Shown in pieces: positions 1-13,256 of a stretch of 64,000 bases of DNA. The position numbers and the translations under genes are program-made. Each line of letters opens with the position of its first letter. Position 1 is the stretch's first letter. The stretch comes from Daphnia pulex (Eukaryota > Arthropoda > Branchiopoda > Diplostraca > Daphniidae): contig NC_060025.1 of the NCBI RefSeq assembly GCF_021134715.1, positions 2,108,001 to 2,172,000 on the forward strand. Reading direction: 5' to 3'. The notes beneath the pieces were generated by a model. The model saw nothing but the letters and a program-made list of their open reading frames with translations. It was not told the origin of the DNA and made no database searches.

Positions 1-1782
1 TCCGCCCACCAAACCAGTCGTCAACTCTTCTGGCTGTTGTTGTTGCTGTTGTTGCTGCTGAGTCTCATCGTCTTCCTCCTCAGGACCTGAGGCATCGCCT
101 GTCAAACAACAAAACAAAACAAAAAAAAAAAGAGTTTCAATTAAATTGACAACATCACATCTACATTTCATCAATAGACACCAGACAGACAACACGCGCG
201 TCAATCACAAGTCGTGTTGATTGGGACGTGAGTGGGTGGGTTGCAAATCAAAGGGAGGAGGAGGCGGTGGGTGGGTGGGGTGGGGTGGTAGGGAGAGAAA
301 CTTATCGATCCAGCGACTGCGAGAGGATCGGGACGCGCGCAAGTCCTTCAACACGGAACGGAGCAGAAAATCGATGGCCCAACACACAGAAAAAAATAAA
401 AATAAAATGTCGAAGGAAATTCGTCTGACGATGGCCATTTTTTTGTTTGCTATCCATGTGGGAGTGAGGGGGTGGTGGTGGAAGAAGGAGGAGGGAGGCT
501 GTGTTGTATAATATTCGAATCCATCAAATGCTTCGCTCTCTTCACAGATTCCTCGGAAATGTCTTGAATTCAGATCGTGATATAACAAATAATAATAAAA
601 AAAACAACCCAAAAGAAAATATCGCGTGACCCGGAGCCCACCACTGTACTTCATTTCCCGTGTCTACTAATAATAATAATTTTAAGACTTTCTATGTCAC
701 TTTCACTAGACAGCTTTTTTAGTTGGTAATACCTGGAAATTTCTGGGGTATAAAAACAATGCGATATCTTTTTTCAATGTCTAGTCAGAGAATTGGACCG
801 CCAGTATTTATACCGATTGGCAGACTCTGGGTAAAAGAGTTCAAACTCGCCGAAACAAAACTGTTAATGGATTGTTTGTGAACCCGCTTTCATTGCTGCC
901 CCTTTTTTAACTTTAAGGAAGAAAAAAAGGAAGGAAGGAAAGAGAAAAATAAAATTGTATATCCCGTCACTGATAAGAGTAGAGAGATAGAAGAAAGAAA
1001 GAAAGATCCCATCCAACCTTCCTTCTCTCTCTCTCTCTCGTTTGGAGTCTTTTGCTATTTTAAGACGCTGGATGTTTTTGAAGCTCCAGTGTGTGTGCAA
1101 AGCTTGGAGAAAAACACCCAAAAAATCTGAAGGTATGGTGCCTGTTTCTTTCCTCCCCCCACCAACAGACTCTCCACGTCTTTTTCTATTAGATAGCGGA
1201 ATGGTCGGACCCGACGGACCTGTGCTCCACACCAGCAATTCTTCAGCAGCGTCAAGTGACTTTTGATCCATTTTTAGTTTTCTCTCTCTATCGCTCCCTA
1301 TATAAGAGATGATGTGCTGGTAAATGACGAGGACGGACGGAATCAAGTCAATCTGCAGACACAAGACACAGGCGCGCGCACAGCTCGGGAGACAATCAAG
1401 CACGACAACATCTTTTTTTCTCTCTTTGATTAACTCGACGGGCCAGCGCACGTCATCGAGTCTCTCTCGTTAAGGAGGGGGGCCCAACCGATGGAGCAGA
1501 GGGGAATGGAAATCCATCCGGTTGACATGAATCTATAGACACACACACACAACTGTACATATGAAGGGGAGAGGAAATAACAAGGGGGGGGCTGCAATAG
1601 AAGCAGCAGCTGGAAGAGCAGGAGCGAATCTAACGAAAAAATATGGCAGTTGCATGTGAAATGAAAATCTTTTCTAGAACTTTGACAAACAAATCAAATA
1701 ACAATTTTTCGAGAGAGAGATTCAACTTGCCTAGCGAGAGCCGCCTCCATTTGGTGCGCCTCGTACGGGTCTTGTTGCCCAT
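1..1782 (-). CDS. 5' end of an unidentified gene (first two coding exons, partial)
   Basis: Two exons can be joined. The first, 1731-1782, opens with an ATG at 1782 and encodes 17 residues beginning MGNKT, very rich in Arg and Lys. It ends at an AG|GCAAGT donor, the strong consensus for a GC-AG intron. The acceptor is TTTGACAG at 99-106, and the second exon, 98 down to 1, continues in the only phase that stays open. That exon carries an acidic stretch (EEEDDE), about ten Gln residues (the CAG/CAA tract at 34-60) and PEELTTGLVGG. The gene runs off the left edge, so its function is not visible. A basic N-terminus followed by a polar, acidic, Gln-rich stretch looks like a disordered leader. The start is chosen because the phases agree and no better upstream ATG is visible; upstream non-coding exons are possible. 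I do not recognise the family. Confidence 0.5.
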
Positions 1783-4700
1783 CGGTTGTGTAGGTTTAGA
1801 GGGGTGATCTCTTCTTGTCTTGGGGTGTGTATATCTTCTTCTTCTTCTTTCCTCCGGTTAGGTCTTTAAATCAATCAAGACTTTCTTTTTCTCTTTTTCT
1901 CTCAGCTCTCTCTCTCTCGGGTCTTTCGATTATTTTTTTTGTTTTATTCCTCCGCCTCTCTTCTTCTTCGCTGTGTGTCCGGAGGAGAGAATTAACTACA
2001 AGATGTAGTCGTGTGTTCTTTGGCCGCCGGTTAACAACCGAACAAGAACCACCAGAAAATGTGGTCAAATTTTCGTTTCGGTTTTCCAGCACAGTTGTCC
2101 TCTGCAATAATCAATTGAATAATTGTTTCGGTTCAAAAAGTTCAAATGTCAAATTTGTTTCGCCGGGGCACTGATACAAGTCTGTAAAAATGAACTTGAC
2201 ACTTTTTGAATAGAGACACATAGGCAGTGCACGAATGAATTCAAAAAACAAAACAAAAAAAACAACAACTGGATGTTATGTAAGAACCGAGAGGGGGGCT
2301 CCTCCTCCACTCAGTCTGTCTCTGTGTGTATGAGCGTGAGCGTGTGTGTACACGAACCAACTAAATAACAAGCCACACAGCTTTGCGACTTCACTAGTCC
2401 ATGTCGGACAGTCTTCTGAGCTCTGAGCCGACGGGCGAGCTCATAGTCATGGGACCCAACGAAACCCCTGGCACACACACACACAGGGAGTGAGGGGTGG
2501 GCCGAAAAAACCGTTCCAGAGCACACAAAAAGAGGAGCCCCCAGAAGCGAAAAAGAAGAAATAGTCAAAAAAAATAAAAAAAATAAAAAAGAAAAGAAAA
2601 AGAATAGGAAATAAAAGATTATTATATATACGCGTACAAGGTGGATGTGAAGGAGAGTGGGAGGTGGCTTCACGTGGTCAAGTCACGCCCACCGTGAACT
2701 TCAAAGGCGACACTAGACTCCTCCCTTCTATTTCGGCTGCAGCTCCCACTTCTTCTCTACTACTCCAAGTCATGTGATGGGGGGCTCTTTGACGTCATCA
2801 TCGATCTCCTCTTCTTCTTCTTCTGCTCGTGGACAACTCACAGTTCCTTCTTCCAGCCTCCTGGCAGTCTTATTTTCTGTCAATGTAGTGTATAGTGCAC
2901 CTTTTTTTGAACTGGGAAAAAGAAAAGAAAAAAAGGTTATTTTTCATTTTATATTTAAAAGAGAGGAAAAAATCCCAGCGGCCACGTGGTTAGTTACGTT
3001 TATCAGTCACGAGTTGGATGCGGCCAGAGTCTACAGGGATTTACAGGATTGCACCACGGCTGCCAAATACCCCGAAAAAAAGGATCGCCATATACTTTTT
3101 CTTTCTTTAGCACCAATTGAAACCAATCCTTTTCGAAATAATTGCATAATTTCTAAAAATGCACCCTAATGAGAAAGTTTCACTTTTGATCTCATCTCCA
3201 ATGGAAATCAAAAGAGGATCGACAATTAACCAAAATAAAAAAACAAAAGGATCTTACGTAAGTAGGAGCTGCTTACGTAAGTTCATTTAATTTTTCTCTC
3301 AGCTCCTACTGCGTTTCTATTTAGTCTAGGAATCAAAGAGGATCGACAGTTAACCCAAAAGGAGAGAAGAAAAAAAAGGACCTTACGTAAGCAGGAGCGG
3401 CTCCTACTGCGTTTCTATAGATCCTGGAAAGTCGATTCTAGCGTGCGCAACGGCGGACGAGGGTGGAGGACGACTCCAATGTAATCGAAAGTAACAAAAC
3501 AAGGAAAAAGGAAAAACAAAAATGACGTGGAACCCTATCGTCAGCACAGAGTACAGTATATAGTTGTGATCCTTAAAATGCTAGTTATTTTCCAACCGAA
3601 ACGGGCAACAACAACAACTCGTCTCTCTCTGGCTCGTGACTTCTTTTCATGTGTGTGTGCCAGTTTGCGTGATATCAGGCAAACTGGCAGCTCAGAAAAT
3701 TGAACGTGGACAGGAATCCCATTCCATTCCAGCCAGAGAGGTAGAGAGGGGGTTGGGAGGAGATTACGTCGCCATTCAGTTGATTTTGGTTGGTAACTAA
3801 AAAAAGAAAAAATTATGGCAGATTATTATGTTTTGTTTTCCCCCCTTTGCAAGATCAATCTCCAGCTGCTCTTATTTCGTCTGCTATAGTGAATTTGCGC
3901 ATCTTCCCAACTCCTGCGATCCATCACCGGGGGTTGGCGAAATCTTTGCTACTTTCGTCCCAATCATTTGTTTCTAGAAGAAATAATATTACACGTGAGA
4001 AACGTACCCCACAACCCCCCCAAAAAACTCATTCCCTTTCTATTTTTTAGCAATTTTTCGGGTTGTTGTTGACAGAATGTTGGGAAAAAATGTTCTCGAT
4101 TCTTCCAGAGAGATGGAAAACACTCGTGTTCCAGGAAAAAAAACTTGGCAGAGAGGCAATAAATATAGTCGGTGATGACGATATTATTAGAAAAAATTCT
4201 AAACAATGTGCAGTATGTTGCAGACGAAGAAGAGAAAAAGACGACCCCTAAGAGCGAGGTGAGCGTGACGAACGACGACACTCTGAAGTCTGAAACAAAA
4301 GTCCACACACGACCCGTCAGAGAGGAGAGTAGAATGAGAGAAAAGTCTTTAAGTTTCGCCGCAGACAAACGTCAAAAAAAACCTTACACCCGATGGGCAG
4401 ATGAGACCCATTTTCAAGGGGGCCGGGGCACTTGAGCAGAGAGTCTGAAAGGTGAATTCGACTCCTCAACAACATTTCCCTGAGCTGCTCCTCCTTGGGT
4501 GAGTTTCTTTTCCTGCTCTCAAGTGTCGGATTCGCCATCCGAGAATCCCGTTGGTCCTTCTCTCCCGCGCTGATGTGTCAGAAATCTCCATCACTCAATT
4601 TAAAAATGGAATAAATAATTCCGAAAAACGAAATACAAATAATTCAATAAGAGACGAGAGAGAGAAAGAAAAAGATTTTTCATTGGTGGCGAGACACGAG

Positions 4701-7700
4701 GAGTTCATTAGTCGAGAAGAAAGAAGAAGAATAAAGATCCGATTGCATCCCATCATGTGGAAGACATTGTGACTGTGCACCTCTCCATGCTGGATGGGTT
4801 AGCCCCTGACGGCTCATTTGGGAGCAGTACACCACCACACACACTGAAGGGGTCCCCCCCCCCCCATTATTATCGAGACCTTGTTGGAACCAGTGTTTTG
4901 CGGCTCCTGGCCAGGGCCTGGGCCGGGCCAGAAGCCAAAACGACACGGCATTTTCTAGAAAAGCAAAGAGCAATAAACGTAAATTGACTCGCAAAAGAGG
5001 GTTTCTGTTTTCAAAAAGGGACCGACGACCCCTCTGCTCTTTAGCCCCCAACGATGAGAGTCCCTACCGTCTCAAAAAATCTTTTTTGGGAAAATTGCGA
5101 TCCAAAATATGGAAGGTTTTCTAAGTAGGAAAAAGACAAAAAGAATTAAAAACTTGTCATACGCCCCCTTGTTCCCAATTCCACACAAACCTTGCAGAGC
5201 GATTCTTTTGCTGCTGCTGTGCCATTGCGGGCGCGCGAGAGGTGCCAAAAAAGTCAAATTCCCCCACGGTCACGACACGTGATTGCAACGCAGAGGATCT
5301 CTCTTTCTCCCGCGGGATACTGCAGGGAATTTTTTGTTATTTACTTCAGTACGGAAGAAATAACAAAAATCTCGGTGGAGATTATTTTTAAAAGTAGATC
5401 GACACTCATTACACACGCACAGAATTACGATTCTTTTTTCTTGGGTCCGAATCGAGGTTGTGGTGTGTACGACTTACATAACGGGTCGCCATGGCAACAG
5501 AGATACACACAACCTGCTCTCCACGCTGTAAAAAGAAAGAAATAAGGACTTAAAACCACTACGTATATATAATAACCATAATTTCAAATGAGGGGGGGAC
5601 ATGTCTATATAGATAGAAGAAGAAGAAAAAACCGGTCTAGTAGAGAAAAAGTCCCTTTTGGGCAAAAGATAAAAGACGAATGGGCTTTTTGGTCTATGAA
5701 CCAAAAAGGAGGAGGGTGGTGGTGGTACTGCTGGCCCCCACAGTCATATTTTTTCCCCAGAAAAATCTAAAGGGACTGTAGAGATTCATCAACACCACCC
5801 TCGACAGCCCAACACACAAAAATGGGAAGAGACTTGACGTGACCGTTGGGGTCCATCATATGATAACCTCCGATGGACGGCCACTGAAAAAAAAACACAC
5901 ACACATTTTTTTTTTTCTTTTTCGTTAAGAAAATAAAAAAGATTATAATATGCTACCGCCTCTCGGGATGTACATTTTTAGCTCTCGTTACATCACCAGT
6001 AGCCCCACGCAAATTCAAACTGATCGGATGGTCTAAACGCCGGGTGAGTGATGGATGGATGTGTGTGACTACTGCACTGGCATAAACTCAACAAGCCAGA
6101 ATAAACTTTTCCTTACAAATTATGTCGTGTCATTTCGGTTCTTTTCTTTATAATAAAAACCTTCAGGATGTAGCAGAAAGAAAAAGCTCCGGGGAAGGTG
6201 AAAAAATTGCGACATTTTGGTCGTAATAAAAATATTGCAATACCTGCCCTCGAGTAAAACGAAAAAGAAACAAGTAGACATTTTTCAAGACGTAATAATG
6301 CACGCACCCGTGTAAACTGTAAACAGCTGTTTTTTTCCCCTAGCAGAAGGATTTTTGTACAAACAAAAATAAAAAAGATGGCCTCCACTACCACACAACC
6401 TCCTCTTCTCCCAGTGTCGGGATGCCGCAACAATTTTCATAACTTGTTTTTCTTTTTTCACGTCTTAAAAAAAAAACATCTAATATATACAACAACAACA
6501 ACAATAACCTATTGCCGTATAAAGACACACACACACACACGGCCAGGATGACCTTCAACGATTTCGCCTTGGCTTTTTCCTGAACCATTTTTCGAGTGAA
6601 AATTTAAAGAAGAAAAACTGAAGCGACTGTCTGTCTGGAATTGAATCTAAAAAGCAAAATAACAAGCGGCAGCTAGAGAACAAAAAGGGAAAAAAATGAG
6701 AGGGGGCCATCGAGGCCATCTTGATTCTTTTTCCGTGGTGGGACGAGATGTTAGTTACGTCTACACACTTTTGTGCTTTTTCTTTTTTCGATCCCGCGTT
6801 CGAAATAAAAAAGAAGAAGCTGGAAATAGCGTGCACGCTGCCAAGTTGTCTGATGGGCTTTTCAAAAAGACAAGTTGGTAGTATTATTATTAAAGCCCAT
6901 CTCTCTTTACATTTCCTTGTGACCTTTTACTTAAAAATTTTAAAAATACCTGAACAAAAACGGTTGGTGGTGTCCCGAAATAAAAATGGCTACTTGCAAT
7001 TGCCGATCAGCTGATGGCCTTTGAAAAATACACTTTTGGCGAAAACCTTTTTGATCTCGAGAATATTTAGCAGCACAGACAAATAGTTGACAGTCTGAGC
7101 ATGTGAACATTTTGGTCGATACACACGACACATTTCGGTTGAGTAAAAGATAAAAATAATACCTCTAACACAGCTAGCTACCCCATCGAGCACGTGCTCA
7201 TCTCATACGCCCCAGAGAGAGAAACTCTTGTGTTGCACACCGGGGGGAAAAAACATTTTTTCGTGGCGGGGTGAAAGTCTGGCAAATCGAAACACAAAAA
7301 GTGAGACAACTCACCGTTAAGGTGGAATTAATTGATGATCCTGTTCACACGATTTCCTTGGCATCAAAGCAGGTGGTGGTGCCAGTTTCAACTTTTCAGG
7401 TTCAGGCGAATAAATCGAAACGAGATGTTAATGTAAATGTTCGTATGTGTCTTGACTATCGCCGGCGACCAGACGATCAGAAGGCCAATCATGGACTATA
7501 TCACATGGTCATGAAGTCAAAAAGCCGGGCGCCACAGTTACAGTTTTCGGCCGCCAGGCGTCCTCTTATCAACTCGCGCGCGCGTGTGTGTCTAGGGTAA
7601 AAGAAAGAAATTGAATTATCATTCATCCGATTATTTTTTTTTTAAATAAAAACACCATTGAACTAGTTTGCATTTCCCAATTAAATGAGCAGCATTTCTC

Positions 7701-10700
7701 CACGCTGTTTGAATAAAGTTCAACCGTCTGACACGATTTTAAAAAATTTTAAAACCCATCTAAATAATAAAACAAATGAGCGGTGTCACAACTGTCATCG
7801 GAGATGTCGGGCTTTGGGGGGAATAGAAAAGAAAAAAAAAAGTGCCTACGTGATATGGCAAACGTAAATGCTGAGAGTGGCCACCAGAGGCGTGTGTATT
7901 GCTCGTTATCACATTTTCAATGACGTCTCTACTCGCTACTCTACTATACGGTCGGATTGCACCGACGAGTCTCAATAGGAACTCCCCATGTGGGAGCCAT
8001 AAAAGCCATAGTACTATATCCCAAGTTAAATAAATGTTAAAAAGAAAAAAAAGAAAAAGAACCGATTGGTAGTACCAGGTATGGCAAACATGGTAAGAGT
8101 GTGCAGAGAACGAAAGAAAAGAATATGAACAACGATATTGTAAAAAGGATTTAGTGGACTTTTGCCTTTTTCAAAAAATAATCTCGTGAAAGAATAAACT
8201 GCAGGTTTTTCCCGCTACACACTCAAGTAAGGGTCGTGTTTAAATGCACTATCGTTCAAACATGGGGCGATGATGGTGCAACAATATCGTCCCAAGTGCC
8301 AAAGTTTACCCAAACAGTGTCGTCGTTTTGTGTGTTATTTTAAAAGCAACCACCGAAATAAATCTACAGGCACATCAGGTCGTTCTATAGCTGGGGTGAT
8401 ACTGATAATCCTTAATTCATTGGAGATTATTTTTCACGTGTTTTCCCAAATTTTCAATCTGTTTAAATATTCGAAAACCAAAATTCCATTCGTCTCAGTT
8501 GATTACCAATTTTTCGCTTCATCATCAAACTGAATTGGCTATCGTAATTTAAAAAAAAAAGAAAATGGATGGGATATGATGATAGACGAGCCGAGCTAAA
8601 CGAGGACTCTCAGCTGTTTCCTTTAACTGGAGGGGAATGGGTACGCATTGCCGGCGATGGTGCAATCGTGCCGAAAAATGTTTTCCCAAACTTTGCGTTC
8701 GTGCAGCCGCGCCGACCGGCCCCTCTCATAAAAGGGCCCACGGGGCTATCGGCAAATCGATTCACAACCACATCACAAAAATAAAACAGGAAAAGAAAAA
8801 AAACACATGATCAAAAATTCCAAACGGCAACGATGCAATCTATATTCAGATTTGTTTAGTAAATGAATTAAAGTTTCAACCAACGTCCACGAATCACGTA
8901 ATAATAATTACTTTTGATAATAATATATTTTATCATAACTTTTCATTCAATGGTGGAAAAAGAAAGGATCGAATGAGGAACAAGTCCATTTTTATATTGC
9001 GCGACGGTCAGTTTGAGTCTGTTGTAAATTTATTGAATTAAAAGAGTTGGATGTTTTGTTTTTATTCTTATTTCGTTTCTGCCTTTTGAAGAAATACGAG
9101 TATCATTTTATAAAATGTATGTGGGCATTCGAGTTCAAACCGGTTTATACATACACAGGCACAGTATAGTATATATATTCCTGTATATAGATGCGGCCGA
9201 GCTACGGGGCCTTAGAACGTGTCCGACTTGGCAACAACAAGCCTCCAGTGTTTTTCTCTCTCTGTCTCTGTTAGAGAGAAAGATGTTCTGAGAATAAGAA
9301 TAATTTAGAGTTTCAGTTTATTTAAGACAGAGGCCTTTTTATTTCATTTTTTTTAAAAAAGAAAAAAAACAAGTTACGACCAGATTCCTTTTTCTTTTTC
9401 TTCCAACCTGTCCAGTTCACGTATAGAGCACGGTAGTCTCTAACGCATATACTGGATGCTACGCAGGTAAAACATTCGGCGGATACCTGGAAATGAAAAA
9501 AAATAAAATAAAAAAATCTGTGCGTTGGGCATCGAATGTCAGATGAGAGAGCCAGCTCTCCGACCTTTTGTTTTCTTACCAATATAATTAGCTGCTGTAG
9601 AGAGTTGCCTCATCCTACGGCCAAAAACTCCAGTAGTGTGTATGCACGCGTATTAAATAAAAGATAATTACCACCATCATCAACTTCTCTTTTTTTTCTT
9701 TCGGGGGCTACCGATTTCGGTCGGGTCACAGATTGAAACGGCATATCAAAAAAGGAAGCCTTTGAGTTATACATTATTATAACGAAAAATAAAAATAAAA
9801 ATAAAATCTATTGAAGAAGATAATAAGGACGACTGTAGAAGACTAGAGGGGTTCCCATTCATCCGGTTATTCCAGTATCCAGTTATAATATTCCTGTATG
9901 TTATTATCACACACACAAAGTCGACTCTGTCTGTATAGGCTCTTCTAGGATATAATACGTAATGTTTTTTCAAACGCCGACGACAGGCTTTAAATCTCTA
10001 GACGAATTGGCTGCTGCTGCCGCCCTTGGGGCTGAACGACGCGTGGCTTCATTAAGCTGACGAACGGTTTTTTTTTATTTTTGTTTTATTTTTACTGAAA
10101 TTCTGTCTGAAGAAAAAGGATTACACACTCACTCGGCAGACAGTGCACTTTGTCTCATCTAACCGTGACCACTCCCCAAACTGTTTCGGCGCTCATTTTG
10201 ACTTGGTTCATCGTCTCAACTGTGTCGTGACAAACACAATTCAAAACCGAGCGGAGTTGGACAATGATTCGGACGAAACAAACTGCGATGATTATCTTTT
10301 CTCCAAGTCTAAGTTTGGTTATATTTTTGCTTTTTTTTTACAGATGGTTGAATTCGTTGGTGGCAGTTCAGTAGCGAATCGAGATGAAATACTGCGATCG
10401 CGCACTTGAGTTCAACATTAGAGCTGCAGCAGCAATCTGCATGTGAAATAGGACTGTTTTGAGTTTTTGTTTTATGAAGGTAGGAATGACCAAACAAGGT
10501 GACGGTTGATGGAGAAGAGATCCAGTTTCATTTCTCACGGAGCATTAATACCCGTCCGTGAAACTCGAGCGTGATTGATGGATTTTGGCGGCGGGTTGAA
10601 GCGGTTCCCATCGATTTGATCGCCATCTATCGCTCAACATTTGAACTTTTTCCACAAAACGGAACAGAAAATCGCGATAAAAGGGATTTTTTAAAAAAAG

Positions 10701-12282
10701 AAATGCTTCCCGTTTTCAATCGGATTTGACGTCACTGCTATGACAATTCCATTGAAAGGGGAGTACATAGAACATGTAGCGAAAAAGAATCAATACTTTA
10801 CTACGGATCGCATAGAGGTCGTCTATTGCGCAGGGAGAATTATACAGGCCCGGCATATTGGAATTGCTGATAAGAGGATTATATACGTAGTTGGTATTTC
10901 CCTTGTCCACATCAGTGCCTATGAGATTGGAAAATGTAATATTCATTCCGCTTCTTTCTTTTGTACAACATCACGTGTGAAATAATGACATGAAAAAAAT
11001 AAATCAAGAGACAAAATGCTGACGGAAGTAGGCTATAGCTATTTTTTTTTTCATTAGGTATAACACTAATTGCATGTTAATGACCGATGAGAAAGCACAA
11101 TCAACTGTTAAAGGCGGCTTATTAAAAAAAAAAATATTATCAGTTTTCTTCTTTTTCTTTTTTTAACGAAGAAATTTCCTGGAACTGTTTACCTTTCTGA
11201 CCCCGGATGTTACCATCGTTATATAAATCTTAGAAGAAAAAAAAGGCTGCCAGAGGCCATCCCCCCCGGTATAACTTTTGTATAACTTTTTACCCAGCAA
11301 AGAGTCGTGACACATTTATACTTTTTGGTGGGTTACCGTTTAACGTTACGATCGAAGTTCAACTAAATATTTGTAATAATAGTAAATACACAAAGTTCAA
11401 TATTATACGAACGTTACCCGACACAATCACAGACGCTCGCGGTTACATAACGTTAATGTACGAAGTGTCAAAGTGAGCAGAGTCTAACAAGTTAAATATA
11501 GTTCGGCCCTGGGTTATATAGAATTCGTACCGTAGTATAGAGGGACACAGGTCAGACAGTTAACAAATCGACATGTCGGTCCGTCTACCTAAACTAGGCC
11601 AACCCTGAAAACGAAAAAGAAATGAACTTTAGAAGAACAGAGGAGAAAAAATAAAACATGAATAATTTATTGTGGTGTCGAGTGATACATAAATATTTCA
11701 TGAATCAAGGTGGGGTCCGCGTCACTCAAGTGTCAAATGCCCGGTAAAAAAAAAACGCTAAGTAAAAACCGTTGTTTCGCACGGTAAGAGCGTAAGAGCA
11801 AAAAAATGAAAACCTTTCATTTCATTCTCGAGATTATTATACCGCTGTACACTTGACGACAAAAACTTAAATGTCTCGATATCGAACCGAACCGACTGGT
11901 TCGAATTTTTCCACTCGACGACCGCTGAATGTAATTCACGTCACGTGCTGCTGTATTCAGCCAAAAAAAAAAATACCCCAGCTCAGCTGCTGCTGTCCAA
12001 CTCTGAAATGTCTCCCCAATTACGCAACTATGCTGATCGCATTCTTTTATAGTGCAAGTAAAAAGAGAAAACTCGGAACGTAGTACAGTCAACGAACGAT
12101 TACTTAATGTGGAATTTTGTTCGCATTTGTACACGACAAGTCAAGACGGAGAACGGGGGCCTTAGCATTCTGAGATAACATATAGAACTTAATCTCTTTT
12201 GGATATTATACACCCATGTTTTGTTATGCGTAGTTGGGTCTGATTGCGAAACGCAGTGAAACCTACAGCATCATTTTGGGAA
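1783..12282. other. Long stretch without a convincing gene
   Basis: About 10.5 kb with only short ORFs of biased composition, none with a recognisable domain or compatible splice neighbours. It holds many microsatellites and purine/pyrimidine runs, for example CT repeats at 1023-1040, CA repeats near 2472 and 6525-6540, and AC-rich and poly-A tracts. It may be promoter or 5' non-coding territory of the minus-strand gene at 1-1782, but no TATA/initiator pair tied to that gene was found. The one structured element is the duplicated block at 3209-3420. Confidence 0.5.
3209..3420. promoter_or_regulatory. Duplicated block with three TTACGTAA palindromes
   Basis: A module of the form GAGGATCGACA-TTAACC, A-rich spacer, CTTACGTAAG, AGGAGC and then GCTCCTACTGCGTTTCTAT occurs twice in tandem, about 3209-3322 and 3347-3418. 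The octamer TTACGTAA lies at 3254-3261, 3273-3280 and 3383-3390. AGGAGC and GCTCCT also form inverted arms. TTACGTAA matches the known preferred site of PAR-domain and NFIL3-type bZIP factors (Vrille and Pdp1 in insects). A regulatory role for the minus-strand gene starting at 1782 is inference. Confidence 0.4.
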
Positions 12283-12290
12283 CTTATCAT

Positions 12291-13248
12291 CAGTGGCTCC
12301 TATCTTTTTTTTTTTACCCTAGAGTTAAAGATACTAAAAAAAAATTGCCCGAAAAAAAATTAAAGTTAAGTTATTCAGAAATACCGAAAAAAAATTCTAA
12401 GATACAAGATATTATCTGAAAAAAAAAGTAAAGATAAGTTATTTCCGAATTTTTATGGTGGGAAAAAGATAAGATAAATTAAGATAAGATAAAAGTTATT
12501 TTTTAGTCAAAAAAAAAGGAAAAGAACATTTGAGTTGATAAATTGTTGAATTTCTGCATTGTATTGCATGACAAGTCTTACTTTTAGTTTACACAACAAT
12601 GACAGCATCACGTAAACCAACTTTAAGCCCTGCGTTGCACTTGATAAGCATCAAGTTGACGAAGAGATCTGGTTTCATGGCTGCGCGTTTTGCTGTTAAA
12701 ATATCCGAAGCCACACTGAAAGCTCGTTCAACAGATCCTGATGATGCTGCAACGCTAACAACATCTCTGCCGATTTCACTTAGTATTGGAAAACGACAGT
12801 GATTAGATTTCCAATACTCGAGGGGCTTAGTGACGCAAAGGTCACCGTCGGGATCCATTAAATTTACTGGAACTTCCATAGCTACGATGGGTTCTTTTAA
12901 ATAAGTCCCCAACTCATCCAATACTTTGGCCGGGCGCTGAAAGCATTTCGCTGAAAGCATGGCTGAAAGTAGTCTGCTACGTCCTGAACTCCTGATGAGT
13001 CAGCTGTCAGGCCTTGGCCTTAAAAAAATTTCTAATTTTATCCCTAAAGTATCATTTTTTTACCGCTAGATGGGATCTCAAGTATCTTATCTTTTAGGGC
13101 CAAATAATACCATTATTTTCATACCCTAAAGTTAAAAATACTTTATTTTAACTGAATTTTACACAAGATAAAAGATACCAAAAAGATACCAAAAATATCT
13201 TATCTTAACTTATCTTAACTTACCTTTTACAAAAGATAGGAGCCACTG
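12291..13248. mobile_element. Non-autonomous hAT-family DNA transposon with intact ends
   Basis: A complete 958-bp element. Its ends are perfect 18-bp inverted repeats beginning CAGTGGCTCC (left 12291-12308, right 13231-13248). The octamer CTTATCAT flanks it directly on both sides (12283-12290 and 13249-13256), an exact 8-bp target duplication as hAT transposases make. CAGNG termini are typical of hAT. Both subterminal regions are packed with GATAAGATA/TATCTTATC repeats, candidate transposase binding sites. The only coding content is the C-terminal piece of a transposase on the minus strand at 12589-12960. The element therefore looks internally deleted and would depend on a full-length relative. 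Matching repeats and target duplication suggest a fairly recent insertion. Confidence 0.9.
12589..12960 (-). pseudogene. hAT transposase C-terminal fragment (dimerisation domain)
   Basis: A 123-residue open stretch matching the hAT C-terminal dimerisation region: PLEYWKSNHCRFPILSEIGR, then the hallmark (S)SGSVERAFSVAS, then R-x2-MKPD and a closing LIKCN. In hAT transposases this region holds the alpha-helices and the final catalytic Glu. The N-terminal BED zinc finger and the earlier catalytic Asp residues are missing, and the frame is closed upstream by a TGA near 13000. The ATG at 12960 lies inside a short local duplication (GCTGAAAGCAT-like) and is probably not a real start. It is a relic carried by the surrounding element and cannot be an active enzyme alone. 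Confidence 0.85.
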
Positions 13249-13256
13249 CTTATCAT

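Noticed and set aside
7271-7600. 109-codon plus-strand ORF
   Set aside because: No domain, no promoter or splice partner, and composition like its surroundings; likely chance.
8569-8784. 71-codon plus-strand ORF with mixed composition
   Set aside because: Looks somewhat protein-like but has no recognisable family, no flanking exon and no promoter.
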